A stretch of DNA of 64,000 nucleotides. It comes from Mauremys mutica. Taxonomy: Eukaryota; Chordata; Testudines; Geoemydidae. The notes under the pieces are model-generated. The model worked only from the letters and a program-made list of their open reading frames with translations, ran no database searches and had not been told where the DNA came from. The DNA lies in NCBI RefSeq assembly GCF_020497125.1, contig NC_059075.1:68405321-68469320 (forward strand), given 5' to 3'. Below are positions 23,566 through 34,553 of this stretch, in pieces. A program made the translations under genes and the position numbers. Each line of letters begins with the position of its first letter. The first letter of the stretch is position 1.

Positions 23566-24371
23566 TTAGGGTTCCTATGGGTAGGGTGCACCACCCTAGT
23601 GTTAGGGTTCCTATGGGTAGGGAACGTGGAGCTAGGGTTAGGGTTCCTATGGGTAGGGCTTCCAGCCCTAGGGTTAGGGGTGCTAAGGGTAGGGCACTTG
23701 GAGCTGCGGTTAGGGTTACTATGGGTAGGGCGCCCCGCCCTAAGGTTACGGTTCCTAAGGTAGGGTACTTTGAGCTAGGGTTAGGGTTCCTATGGGTTGG
23801 GCACCCAGCTCTAGGTTTAGGATTCCTATGGATAGGGCACTTGTAGCTAGGGTTAGGGTTTCTATGGGTACAGCTTCCCGCTCTAGGGTTAGGGTTCCTG
23901 TGGGTAGGGCACTTGGAAATAGGGTTAAGGTTCCTATGGGTTGGGCTTCCTGCCCTAGGGTTAGGGTTCCTATGGGTAGGGCACTTGGAGCTAGGGTTAG
24001 GGTTCCTATGGGGAGGGCTACCCGCCCTAGGATTCGGGTTCCTATGGGTAGGGAACTTGGAGCTAGGGTTAGGGCTCCTATGGGTAGGACACTTGGAGCT
24101 AGGGTTAGGGTTCATATGGGTAATGCGTCCCGCCCTAAGGTTAGGGTTACTATGGGTAGGGCACCTGGAGCTAGGGTTAGGGTTCCTATGGGTAGGGCTT
24201 CCCGTCCTAGGGTTAGGATTCCTATGGATAGGGCACTTGGAGCTAGGATTAGGGTTCCTATGGGTAGGGCTTCCCGCCCTAGGGTTAGGGTTCCTAAGGG
24301 TAGGACACTTGGATCTAGGGTGAAGGTACCTATGGGTAGGGCACTTGGAGCTAGGGTTAGGGTTTCTATGG
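23566..24371. repeat. 36-bp telomere-like tandem array, left segment
   Basis: Each unit reads GGGTTAGGG, then TTCCTAT, then GGGTAGGG, then a 12-bp variable part. That part is usually CACTTGGAGCTA, or CTTCCCGCCCTA and relatives. The first unit begins immediately after the final cag of the nested MITE. Identity among units is roughly 80-95 percent by eye. Because 36 is a multiple of 3, frames stay open for hundreds of codons. These are not genes. Confidence 0.95.
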
Positions 24372-24687
24372 AAGCAGCAAAGAATCCTGTGGCACCTTAT
24401 AGACTAACAGACGTTTTGCAGCATGAGCTTTCGTGGATGAATACCCACTTCTTCGGATGCAAGTAGTGGAAATTTCCAGGGGCAGGTTTATATATGCAAG
24501 CAAGAAGCAAGCCAGAGATAACGAGGTTAGTTCAATCAGGGAGGATGAGGCCCTGTTCTAGCAGTTGAGTGAAAACCAAGGGAGGAGAAACTGGTTCTGT
24601 AGTTGGCAAGCCATTCACAGTCTTTGTTTAATCCTGAGCTGATGGTGTCAAATTTGCAGATGAACTGGAGGTCAGCAGTTTCTCTTT
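24372..24687 (-). mobile_element. 316-bp reptilian repeat fragment inserted in the array (possible Penelope-like)
   Basis: The array is broken within one unit (tttctatgg on the left, gggtaggg on the right) by a non-repetitive 316-bp segment. Its minus strand contains cctgccccTGGAAATTTCC, gcatccgaagaagtgggt, cgaaagctcatgct and tagtctataaggtgccacag. It is therefore a diverged relative of the repeat at 10672-11073. At most a 2-bp duplication (gg) flanks it. It is present once, so it entered after local amplification of that part of the array. Confidence 0.8.
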
Positions 24688-27600
24688 GGGTAGGGCTTCC
24701 CACCCTAGGATTAGGATACCTATGGGTAGGGCACTTGGAGCTAGGGTTAGGATTCCTATGGGAGGGTTACCTGCCCTAGGGTTAGGGTTCTTATGGGTAG
24801 GGCACCCCGCTCTAGGGTTAGGGTTTCTAAGGGTAGGGCACTTGGAGCAAAGGTTAGGGTTCCTATGGGTAGGGCACTTCGAGCTAGGGTTAGGGTTCCT
24901 ATGGGTAGGGCTTCCCACCCTAGGGTGAGGGTTCCTATAGGTAGGACACTTAGAGATAGGGTTATGGTTCCCATGGCTAGGGCTTCCCGCCCTAGGGTTA
25001 GGGTTTCTATGGGTAGGGCACTTGGAACTAGGATTCGGGTTCCTATGGGTAGGACACTTGGAGCTAAGGTTAGGATTCCTATGGGTAGGGTTTCCAACCC
25101 TAGGGTTAGGGTTCCTATGGGTAGAACACTTGGAGCTAGGGTTAGGGTTCCTATGGGTAGGGGACTTGCAGCTAAGGTTAGGGTTCCTATGGGTAGGAAA
25201 CTTGGAGCTAGGGTTAGAGTTCCTAAGGGTAGGGCACTTGGAGCTAGGGTTAGGGTTCCTATGGGTAGGGCTTCCTGCCCTGGGGTTAGGGTTCCTAAGG
25301 GTAGGGCACTTGGAGCTAGGGTTAGGGTTCCTATGGGTAAGAGATTTGGAGCTAGGGTTAGGGTTCATAAGGGTAGGGCAATTGGAGCTAGGGTTAGAGT
25401 TCTTATGGGTAGGGCTTCCCACCCTAGTGTTAGGGTTCCTAAGGGTAGGGCACTTGGAGCTAGGGTTAGGGTTATATGGGTAGGGGACTTGGAGCTAGGG
25501 TTAGGGTTCCTATGGGTAGGTCTTCCCACCCTAGGGTTACGGTTCCTAAGGGTAGGGCACTTGGAGCTACGGTTAGGGTTCCTATGGGTAGTGCTTCCCG
25601 CCCTAGGGTTAAGGTTCCTAAGGGTAGGGCACTTCGAGCTAGGGTTAGGGTTCCTATGGGTAGGGGACTTGGAGCTAGGGTTAGGGTTCCTACGGGCAGG
25701 GCTACCCACCCTAGGGATAGGATTCCCATGGGTAGGGCACTTGGAGCTACGGTTAGGGTTCCTATGGGTAGTGCTTCCCGCCCTAGGGTTAAGGTTCCTA
25801 AGGGTAGGGCACTTTGAGCTAGGGTTAGGGTTCCTATGGGTAGGGGACTTGGAGCTAGGGTTAGGGTTCCTATGGGTAGGGCTTCCTGCCCTAGGGTTAG
25901 GGTTATTAAGGGTAGGGCACTTGGAGCTAGGGTTAGGGTTCCTATAGGTAGGACTCTTAGAGCAAGGGTTAGGGTTCCTAAAATTAGCGCACTTGGAGCT
26001 AGGGTTAGGGTTCCTATGGGTAGGGCTTCCGGTCCTAGGGTTAATGTTCCTAAGGGTAGGGCACTTGGAGCTAGGGTTAGGGTTCCTATGGGTAGGGTGC
26101 CCCGCCATAAGGTTAGGCTTCCCAAGGGTAGGGCACTTGGAGCTAGGGTTAGGGTTCCTATGGGTAGGGCTTCCTACTCTAGGGTTAGGGTACCTAAGGG
26201 TAGTGCACTTGGCGCTAGGATTAGGGTTCCTATGGGTAGGGCTTCCCACCCTAGGGTTAGGGTTCCAAACGGTAGAACACTTAGAGATAGAGTTAGGGTT
26301 CCTATGGGTAGGGCACTTGGAGCTAGGATTAGGGTTTCTATGGGAAGGAATTCCCGCCCTAGGGTTAGGATTCCTATGAGTAGGGCACTTGGAGATAGTG
26401 TTAGGGTTCCTAAGGGTAGGGCACTTGGGATTAAGGTTATGGTTCCTATGGGTAGGGCTTCCTGAACTAGGGTTAGGGTACCTAAGGGTAGGGTACTTGG
26501 TGCTAGGGTTAGGGTTTCTATGGGTAGGTCTTTCCATACTAGGGTTAGCGTTCCTATGGGTAGGGCGCTTTGAGCTAGGGTTAGGGTTCCTATGGGTAGG
26601 ACACTTGGAGCTAGGGTTAGCATTCCTTTGGGTAGGACACTTGGAGCTAGGGTTAGGGTTCCTTTGGGTAGGACACTTGGAGTTAGGGGTAGGGTTCCTC
26701 AGGGTACGGCGCTTGGAGTTAGGGGTAGGGTTCTCTTTGATAAGGCGCCATGCCCTAAGGTTAGGGCTCCTAAGGGTAGGGCACTTGGAGCTAAGGTTAG
26801 GGTTCCTATGGGTAGGGCTTCCAGCGCTAGGGTTAGGGTTACAATGGATAGGGCACTTGGAGCTAGGGTTAGGGTTCCCATGGCTAGGGCTTCCCGCCCT
26901 AGGATTCGGGTTCCTATGGGTAGGACACTTGGAGCTAGGGTTAGAGTTCCTATGGGTAGGACACTTGGAGCTAAGGTTAGGATTCCTATGGGTAGGGTTT
27001 CCAACCCTAGGGTTAGGGTTCCTCTGGGTAGAACACTTGGAGCTAGGGTTAGGGTTCCTATGGGTAGGGGACTTGCAGCTAAGGTTAGGGTTCCTATGGG
27101 TAGGAAACTTGGAGCTAGGGTTAGAGTTCCTAAGGGTAGGGCACTTGGACCTAGGGTTAGGGTTCCTATGGGTAGGGCTTCCTGCCCTGGGGTTAGGGTT
27201 CCTAAGGGTAGGGCACTTGGAGCTAGGGTTAGGGTTCCTATGGGTAAGAGATTTGGAGCTAGGGTTAGGGTTCATAAGGGTAGGGCAATTGGAGTTAGGG
27301 TTAGAGTTCTTATGGGTAGGGCTTCCCACCCTAGTGTTAGGGTTCCTAAGGGTAGGGCACTTGGAGCTAGGGTTAGGGTTATATGGGTAGGGGACTTGGA
27401 GCTAGGGTTAGGGTTCCTATGGGTAGGTCTTCCCACCCTAGGGTTACGGTTCCTAAGGGTAGGGCACTTGGAGCTACGGTTAGGGTTCCTATGGGTAGTG
27501 CTTCCCGCCCTAGGGTTAAGGTTCCTAAGGGTAGGGCACTTCGAGCTAGGGTTAGGGTTCCTATGGGTAGGGGACTTGGAGCTACGGTTAGGGTTCCTAT

Positions 27601-30600
27601 GGGTAGGGCACTTGGAGCTAGGTTTAGGGTTCCTACGGGCAGGGCTACCCACCCTAGGGATAGGATTCCCATGGGTAGGACACTTGAAGATAGGGTTAGG
27701 GTTCCTATGGGTAGGGCTTCCTGCCCTAGGGTTAGGGTTATTAAGGGTAGGGCACTTGGAGCTAGGGTTAGGGTTCCTATAGGTAGGACTCTTAGAGCAA
27801 GGGTTAGGGTTCCTAAAGTTAGGGCACTTGGAGCTAGGGTTAGGGTTCCTATGGGTAGGGCTTCCGGTCCTAGGGTTAATGTTCCTAAGGGTAGGGCACT
27901 TGGAGCTAGGGTTAGGGTTCCTATGGGTAGGGTGCCCCGCCATAAGGTTAGGCTTCCCAAGGGTAGGGCACTTGGAGCTAGGGTTAGGGTTCCTATGGGT
28001 AGGGCTTCCCACCCTAGGGTTAGGGTTCCAAACGGTAGAACACTTAGAGATAGAGTTACGGTTCCTATGGGTAGGGCACTTGGAGCTAGGATTAGGGTTT
28101 CTATGGGTAGGAATTCCCGCCCTAGGGTTAGGATTCCTATGAGTAGGGCACTTGGAGATAGTGTTAGGGTTCCTAAGGGTAGGGCACTTGGGATTAAGGT
28201 TATGGTTCCTATGGGTAGGGCTTCCTGAACTAGGGTTAGGGTACCTAAGGGTAGGGTACTTGGTGCTAGGGTTAGGGTTTCTATGGGTAGGGGTTCCCGC
28301 CCTAGGGTTAGGGTTCCTATGGGTAGGTCTTTCCATACTAGGGTTAGCGTTCCTATGGGTAGGACGCTTTGAGCTAGGGTTAGGGTTCCTATGGGTAGGA
28401 CACTTGGAGCTAGGGTTAGCATTCCTTTGGGTAGGACACTTGGAGCTAGGGTTAGGGTTCCTTTGGGTAGGACACTTGGAGTTAGGGGTAGGGCTCCTAA
28501 GGGTAGGGCACTTGGAGCTAAGGTTAGGGTTCCTATGGGTAGGGCTTCCCGTCCTAGGATTAGGGTTACAATGGATAGGGCACTTGGAGCTAGGGTTAGG
28601 GTTCCCATGGCTAGGGCTTCCCGCCCTAGGATTCGGGTTCCTATGGGTAGGACACTTGGAGCTAGGGTTAGAGTTCCTATGGTTAGGACACTTGGAGCTA
28701 AGGTTAGGATTCCTATGGGTAGGGTTTCCAACCCTAGGGTTAGGGTTCCTATGGGTAGAACACTTGGAGCTAGGGTTAGGGTTCCTATGGGTAGGGGACT
28801 TGCAGCTAAGGTTAGGGTTCCTATGGGTAGGAAACTTGGAGCTAGGGTTAGAGTTCCTAAGGGTAGGGCACTTGGAGCTAGGTTTAGGGTTCCTACGGGC
28901 AGGGCTACCCACCCTAGGGATAGGATCCCCATGGGTAGGACACTTGAAGATAGGGTTAGGGTTCCTATGGGTAGGGCTTCCCACCCTAGGGTTAGGATTC
29001 CTATGAGTAGGGCACTTGGAGCTAGTGTTAGGGTTCCTATAGGTAGGACTCTTAGAGCAAGGGTTAGGGTTCCTAAAGTTAGGGCACTTGGAGCTAGGGT
29101 TAGGGTTCCTATGGGTAGGGCTTCCGGTCCTAGGGTTAATGTTCCTAAGGGTAGGGCACTTGGAGCTAGGGTTAGGGTTCCTATGGGTAGGGTGCCCCGC
29201 CATAAGGTTAGGCTTCCCAAGGGTAGGGCACTTGGAGCTAGGGTTAGGGTTCCTATGGGTAGGGCTTCCCACCCTAGGGTTAGGGTTCCAAACGGTAGAA
29301 CACTTAGAGATAGAGTTAGGGTTCCTATGGGTAGGGCACTTGGAGCTAGGATTAGGGTTTCTATGGGTAGGAATTCCCGCCCTAGGGTTAGGATTCTCTT
29401 TGATAAGGCGCCATGCCCTAAGGTTAGGGCTCCTAAGGGTAGGGCACTTGGAGCTAAGGTTAGGGTTCCTATGGGTAGGGCTTCCCGTCCTAGGATTAGG
29501 GTTACAATGGATAGGGCACTTGGAGCTAGGGTTAGGGTTCCCATGGCTAGGGCTTCCTGCCCTAGGGTTAGGGTCCCTACGGGTAGGGCACTTGGAGCAA
29601 GGGTTAGGGTTCCTATGTGTAGGGCACTTCAAGCTAGGGTTAGGGTTCCTATGGGTAGGGCTTCCCACCCTAGGGTTAGGGTTCCTATAGGTAGGACACT
29701 TAGAGATAGGGTTATGGTTCCCATGGCTAGGGCTTCCCGCCCTAGGGTTAGGGTTCCTATGGGTAGGGCTTCCCACCCTAGGGTTAGGGTTCCTATGGGT
29801 AGGGGACTTGCAGCTAAGGTTAGGGTTCCTAGGGATAGGAAACTTAGGGCTAGGGTTAGAGTTCCTAACGGTAGGGCACTTGGACCTAGGGTTAGGGTTC
29901 CTATGGGTAAGAGATTTGGAGCTAGGGTTAGGGTTCATAAGGGTAGGGCAATTGGAGCTAGGGTTAGAGTTCTTATGGGTAGGGCTTCCCGCCCTAGGGT
30001 TAGGGTTCCTATGGGTAGAACACTTGGAGCTAGGGTTAGGGTTCCTATGGGTAGGGGACTTGCAGCTAAGGTTAGGGTTCCTATGGGTAGGAAACTTGGA
30101 GCTAGGGTTAGAGTTCCTAAGGGTAGGGCACTTGGAGCTACGGTTAGGGTTCCTATGGGTAGGGCACTTGGAGCTAGGTTTAGGGTTCCTACGGGCAGGG
30201 CTACCCACCCTAGGGATAGGATTCCCATGGGTAGGACACTTGAAGATAGGGTTAGGGTTCCTATGGGTAGGGCTTCCTGCCCTAGGGTCAGAGTTTATAA
30301 GGGTAGGGCACTTGGAGCTAGGGTTAGGGTTCCTATGGGTAGGGCACTTGGAGCTAGGTTAGGGTTCCTAAAGTTAGGGGACTTGGAGCTAGGGTCAGGG
30401 TTCCTAAGGGTAGGGCACTTGGAGCTAAGGTTAGGGTTCCTATGGGTAGGGCGCCCCGCCCTAGGGTTATAGTCCTAAGGGTAGGGCATTTTGAGCTAGG
30501 GTTAAGGTTTCTATGGGTACGGCTTCCTGCCCTAGGGTCAGAGTTTATAAGGATAGGGCACTTGGATCTAGGGTTAGGGTTCCTATGGGTAGGGCACCCC

Positions 30601-31086
30601 GCCCTAGGGTTAGGGTTCCTATGGGTAGGGCACTTGGAGCTAGGTTTAGGGTTCCTAAGGGTAGGGCACCCCGCCCTAGGGTTAGGGTTCCTATGGGTAG
30701 GGCACTTGGAGCTAGGTTTAGGGTTCCTAAGGGTAGGGCACCCCACCCTAGGTTTGGGGTTCCTATGGGTAGGGCACCCCACCGTAGTGTTAGGGTTCCT
30801 AAGGGTAGGGCACTTGGAGCTAGGTTTAGGGTTCCTGTGGGTAGGGCACTACGAGCTAGGGTTAGGGTTCCTATTGGTAGGGCTTCCTGCCCTAGTGTTA
30901 GGGTTCCTAATGGTAGGGCACTTGGAGCTAGGGTTAGGGTTCCTATGGTTAGGGTACTTGGAGCTAAGGTTAGGGTTCCTATGAGTAGGGCGTACTGCTG
31001 TAGGGTTAGGGTTCCTAAGGGTAGGGGACTTGAAACTAGGGTTAGGTTTCCTAAGGGTAGGGCACTTGGAGCTAGGGTTAGGGACT
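24688..31086. repeat. 36-bp telomere-like tandem array, main segment with higher-order repeats
   Basis: About 178 further 36-bp units. Diagnostic variants recur at long spacing: tttccaaccctag at 25091, 26998 and 28725, and gtgccccgccataagg near 26100, 27935 and 29195. Spacings of about 1.91, 1.73, 1.83 and 1.26 kb are within 1 bp of multiples of 36, so large blocks were duplicated by unequal exchange. The right edge meets hAT transposase coding sequence at about 31083-31087 with no intervening sequence. The frames of up to 978 codons on both strands come from the repeat period. Confidence 0.95.
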
Positions 31087-32685
31087 TTCCCATCTAGTTT
31101 GACTTATAGGTTTAAGTGTGAGGTTTTTGTTTAAGATGCTTCTTCAAGACTGCCCAACGGTGTGTGGAAGTACTAAATAAATATGTAAATTGCTTGCACT
31201 GTGGTAAAATATGAAACGGCATCTTCAGATTATTTGGTGGTATCACTGACAACCAGATTGAGCGAATGCACATGGCAAAGAACGAAAAAAGCTTGTTTAA
31301 ATTCAGTATTCTTTGCTGTACACCTGCATGTCGTCCTCGCGTGTTTGAGCTGTTATTGTACCCGTGGCAGCGCATATTTTCTAAAGGTATTCCATAGTGT
31401 TCCAATTTCTTTAGAATTACACCTGTGAGGGCTTTCCCAGTAGTTTCATTCACTAGTATAAATTCTAGAAAATATTCACAAATTTTCACTTCTGCATTTT
31501 CATCAGTTTTCACAAATCGTAAAACAATTGACATTTGCTCGGTTTTGCTCATATCTTGAGTACAATCAACTATAATTGAGTAATATTTGGCATGTTTCAA
31601 ATTTGATAAAATTTCATTATGCACTCCATTAGAAATTAATTGTATTATCTCATTTTGTGTATTTTTACCCAAATAATGGGTGTGAATCTCTCCATCTTTC
31701 ACTCTTCGTACATGCTCAGCCATAACATTATCAAATTTTGCAAATAACTCAACCAATTTTAAGAAATTTCCATTGTTATCTTCATATAAAATATCTGAGG
31801 ATCCACGGAATGCGAGGCACTGTTCAGCTAGGAAATTAATGATTGCCAGTAAATGTTCCAGCACAGCTTGCCAATGTAGAATTTCTGAGTTTAGTTGACG
31901 TTGCTGTACCACATCGATTATTGTACCGGAACGTAATCTGTTTGACAGCTCAATCCAATTTGTCAATGAGCGTAAATGATTTTTTGATGTTTCATGTTCT
32001 TTCAAATGCTGATGCATATTTTGCCAGTCATTAAAACCTGCAGTTGCCAGAAGAACGTCCGAGTTACAGAACAGTTTGCAGCAAAAACAAAACACTACAT
32101 CTTTGGTCTGTGAATACACTAACCATGATCTGTTAATTTGTTCCCCATTTTTCATTATTTCTTCATACTGGATGGCATGAATCGATGATTCGACTCATTA
32201 AATGGATATTCAAATGTAGGATCTAGTTTTGAAGGACCTTTTTTCACAATAATCATTCGCATTGCATCAGTAATTATTGTCGGCCATGTACTTGGATCCG
32301 ATCCTATGTCAGTCTCTTCACCTTCCAATAATTGTTCTTCGATTTTAGATTTGGATAACAGTTCTTTGTTTCTGGACTCTTCAGCTGAAGAAATAAATCT
32401 TTGGATGGATAGTGATTGTTCATCGTTATCAGTTAGCAAAGATAATCTTTGGTCAGATTGTTGTTCATCTTTGTCAGTTGATAAAGATAATCTTTGGTTC
32501 GATTGGTCTTCATCAGTTGATGAATAATCACCTTCAGTGCATTGCTTAGAGCTTTCTCCTTGATTGTTGACTTTTTTAAAATACTTCTTTGAAGTACGAG
32601 ATAGTTTTTCTATTTCTTTTTGCCGTTTCTCTCTTTGTTGCCGGTAGGCAGCACCGGAAAGTCGTTTTCATTTTTGTCCCGGCAT
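31087..32685 (-). pseudogene. hAT transposase, N-terminal half (pseudogene, ZMYM1-like)
   Basis: Read on the minus strand from the ATG at 32685. MPGQK and an in-frame TGA come first, then KRLSGAAYRQQREKRQKEIE, a conserved N-terminus of this hAT group. An acidic repeat follows, then a 94-codon frame (32439-32155). A frameshift near 32150 leads to the 347-codon frame 32155-31112. That frame has a TTF-type zinc-finger region (SWLVYSQTKDVVFCFCCKLF, then HLKEHETSKNH) and the DUF4371/hAT catalytic region with candidate aspartates in YYSIIVDCTQD. Another frameshift near 31112 precedes KPISQTRWE, where the 36-bp array begins. Frameshifts and stops make it non-functional. Confidence 0.9.
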
Positions 32686-33069
32686 TTTAGCCCTATAACC
32701 ACTGGCGCCGACGCAAAACGGAAATTAGCATGAATGGCGCCGATAGGGCAGCACAGTACACACACGTAATCGTGATTTGAGTGACTGTATCACAACCTGA
32801 CACGATATTTTTCACGTGACGCTCCTATCGCACTACTGTACTTGCCGTAGGTAAGGCGCTAGTCATTGGGGCAAGAGAGCTCCCCATGAGCTTGGAAACA
32901 CACTGGACCCAGCCCTGCTGGCATTTTCCCAGCGCTGAGGCCGCCCGGCTGGGAGCCCGAGGGGCATGCAATGGAGACAGCTCTGGGGCTGGAGGAGCCA
33001 AGGAAGAGGTGCTGGGCTTGTTGGACAGATGCTGCCCCTCTCTTCCAGGTTGCTCGCCCCCTGCAGGGG
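32686..33069 (-). other. 5' non-coding region of the composite hAT, proximal part
   Basis: This stretch lies upstream of the transposase start on the minus strand and within the hAT boundaries. It includes short motifs such as cacgtgac and tgacacgat, but no promoter could be assigned. The GC-rich part (32880-33069) leads up to the solo LTR. Confidence 0.5.
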
Positions 33070-33763
33070 GGGAGTGTAAACGGGTCGGACTCACCCCTGC
33101 GGCGCCTCCTGCTGGTTGCTCTCCCAATTTGCTCTGTTCAGCCCTGGAGCACCCTCTGCAGGCTGGTGATCCCCCTGTTCGTAGGCCCCCGTGTCCCTCC
33201 TCAGACCCGGTGCCCCTTTCTCTGGGGTGCTGCCCCCTGGCAATAACCCCTTTCTTACTCTGTCTGGGTTTCCCCTTCCTTGGGAACCCCCCACCCTACT
33301 ATCCCCACTTCGCCTCAGTAGTGGCTACTGCCCAGTCTCTATTTAGCACCCCCTTCGCTGGGGCAGACTGCAGTATCCAGTACTCATCATTGGCAAAGGG
33401 GGTTTGGACCTGCTGCCTTGGCCTAACCTTAAGTTGCCCTCTGCAACCTCCCAGTACCTTCTGCCCTCTGCTAGGCCGCAGCCTGGGGCTTTCCAGGCCA
33501 GAGCTCCCCAGCTCCTTAGCCTGTCCCCAGCCCTGCTTCACCCTAGGTACCTTGTCTCGTCTACCAAGCAGCTAGGCCCATCTCTCTCTATCACCAGAGA
33601 GAGACTGTCTGGGCTCCTGGCTTCCCTGCCTTTTATAAGGCCCTGCTCCTCAGTTTGGGGCGGGCCCCCAGCTGCAGCCACTTCCCTAATCAGCTCAGCC
33701 CTGTCAGGCCACTTTTTAAACCCCTTAAAACCCCGGAGCAGGGGTCCACCCTGCTACAGGGAG
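33070..33763 (-). mobile_element. Solo LTR (684 bp) with 5-bp target duplication
   Basis: On the minus strand the segment starts TGTAGCAGGGTGG (33758) and ends CCGACCCGTTTACA (33075), with the TG...CA ends expected of an LTR. Both flanks are gggag (33070-33074 and 33759-33763), a perfect 5-bp duplication. A minus-strand TATA-like CCTTATAAAAGG lies at 33631-33640, followed by a plausible transcript start region. No internal retroelement genes adjoin it, so it is a solo LTR left by recombination. A 5-bp duplication fits Ty3/gypsy as well as some endogenous retroviruses, and the class is not decided. Confidence 0.85.
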
Positions 33764-34394
33764 GCAGAAGGAGACTCCAGGTACCGGTGTGCTGTGCAGG
33801 GCTGGGGAGGGACGCGGCAGCCTCTGGGGCTCCAGCAGGCAGAAGCTCCCCAGGGGTTCCGGGGACCCTCTCGCCTGGCCTGACTCTTACCTTGCTGCAG
33901 ATCTGGCCCGGGGTGGACTCATCTCCTGTTGCCGCCAGGGGTTGGGGCTGCTGCTGAATCCCGGCCGCGCTCATCCTCGGTCTTTGCCTTGGCCCCGGCA
34001 CGAGTTTGGCTCAGCCTGGGCTGCCGCTCTGCTCCCCTCTTTCCTCCCCTGGCAGGAGGCGGTGCAGAGGGGAGGCGAGGACAAGCTGAGGAGGAGCGGC
34101 CCGCCTGGGCGCCATGTTCTGCCCGTCCTCTGCAGCCGGGGCAGGGCCGCGCTACCGGATCCCACCTGGGGGAGGGGGCTGCTGCCCGTGGGAGAGCGGC
34201 GAGGACACGCTCCCCACTTAGCTGTCTCCCTGCCCTGCTGGAAGAACAACAGGCTGGTTACCGCCCCCGGGGCGGTCAGGATCCAGCCCAGGACGCTACC
34301 TCAGGTTTGAGCTGGGGCCCCAGCATTATGCCGCCCCTGATATTTTGCCGCCCCAAGCCCCTGCTTGTTTTGCTGGTACCTAGAGCCGCCCCTG
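33764..34394 (-). other. GC-rich distal 5' region of the composite hAT
   Basis: GC-rich, CpG-bearing sequence between the LTR and the hAT terminus. Several frames are open by composition only. The last 80 bp contain subterminal motifs (ttttgccgccccaagcccct, ctggtacctagag) shared with the MITEs at 7675 and 8445. Confidence 0.6.
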
Positions 34395-34553
34395 CCCCTC
34401 GCCCTCTCCACCATCTCCACCCCAAAGCACACTCTGCAGCTGAGAAGGTGTGGATGGGCACTCTGTGAAACAGTCAATATGGCTCTTGAATTTTCTGTAC
34501 TCTGTGGCTGTGTACTGAGGGACTCGCATTGCAAGTATCCAAATGCTTTCTGA

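Larger units (their letters stand above)
21855..34402 (-). mobile_element. 12.5-kb composite hAT element with nested insertions and satellite array
   Basis: The element runs 21863-34394. The left end cagggccggctctagg and the complement of the right end, caggggcggctctagg, match at 15 of 16 positions. Both flanks are cccctcgc (21855-21862 and 34395-34402), a perfect 8-bp hAT target duplication. Between them, on the minus strand, lie two halves of one hAT transposase pseudogene. Between the halves are a nested MITE (23144-23565) and a 36-bp tandem array with one foreign insert (23566-31086). In the 5' part is a solo LTR (33075-33758). Without these insertions the element would be about 3.9 kb, a normal size for an autonomous hAT. 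Confidence 0.93.

Noticed and set aside
23566..31086. CRISPR-like array
   Set aside because: The regular 36-bp period could mimic repeats, but there are no unique spacers. The units are contiguous and the genome is a vertebrate.
23566..31086. True telomere or chromosome end
   Set aside because: The unit is 36 bp rather than pure TTAGGG, and both sides continue as the same hAT element.
23471..31097. Very long open frames (up to 978 codons) on both strands, for example 27272-30208 minus and 28391-30472 plus
   Set aside because: They are caused by a 36-bp tandem unit whose length is divisible by 3. Four of six frames stay open at once with 12-residue repeats, and none has a plausible domain, signal or promoter.
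32886..34468. Long frames in 32.9-34.5 kb
   Set aside because: They run across the solo LTR boundaries and the hAT terminus in GC-rich DNA, with no domain match.
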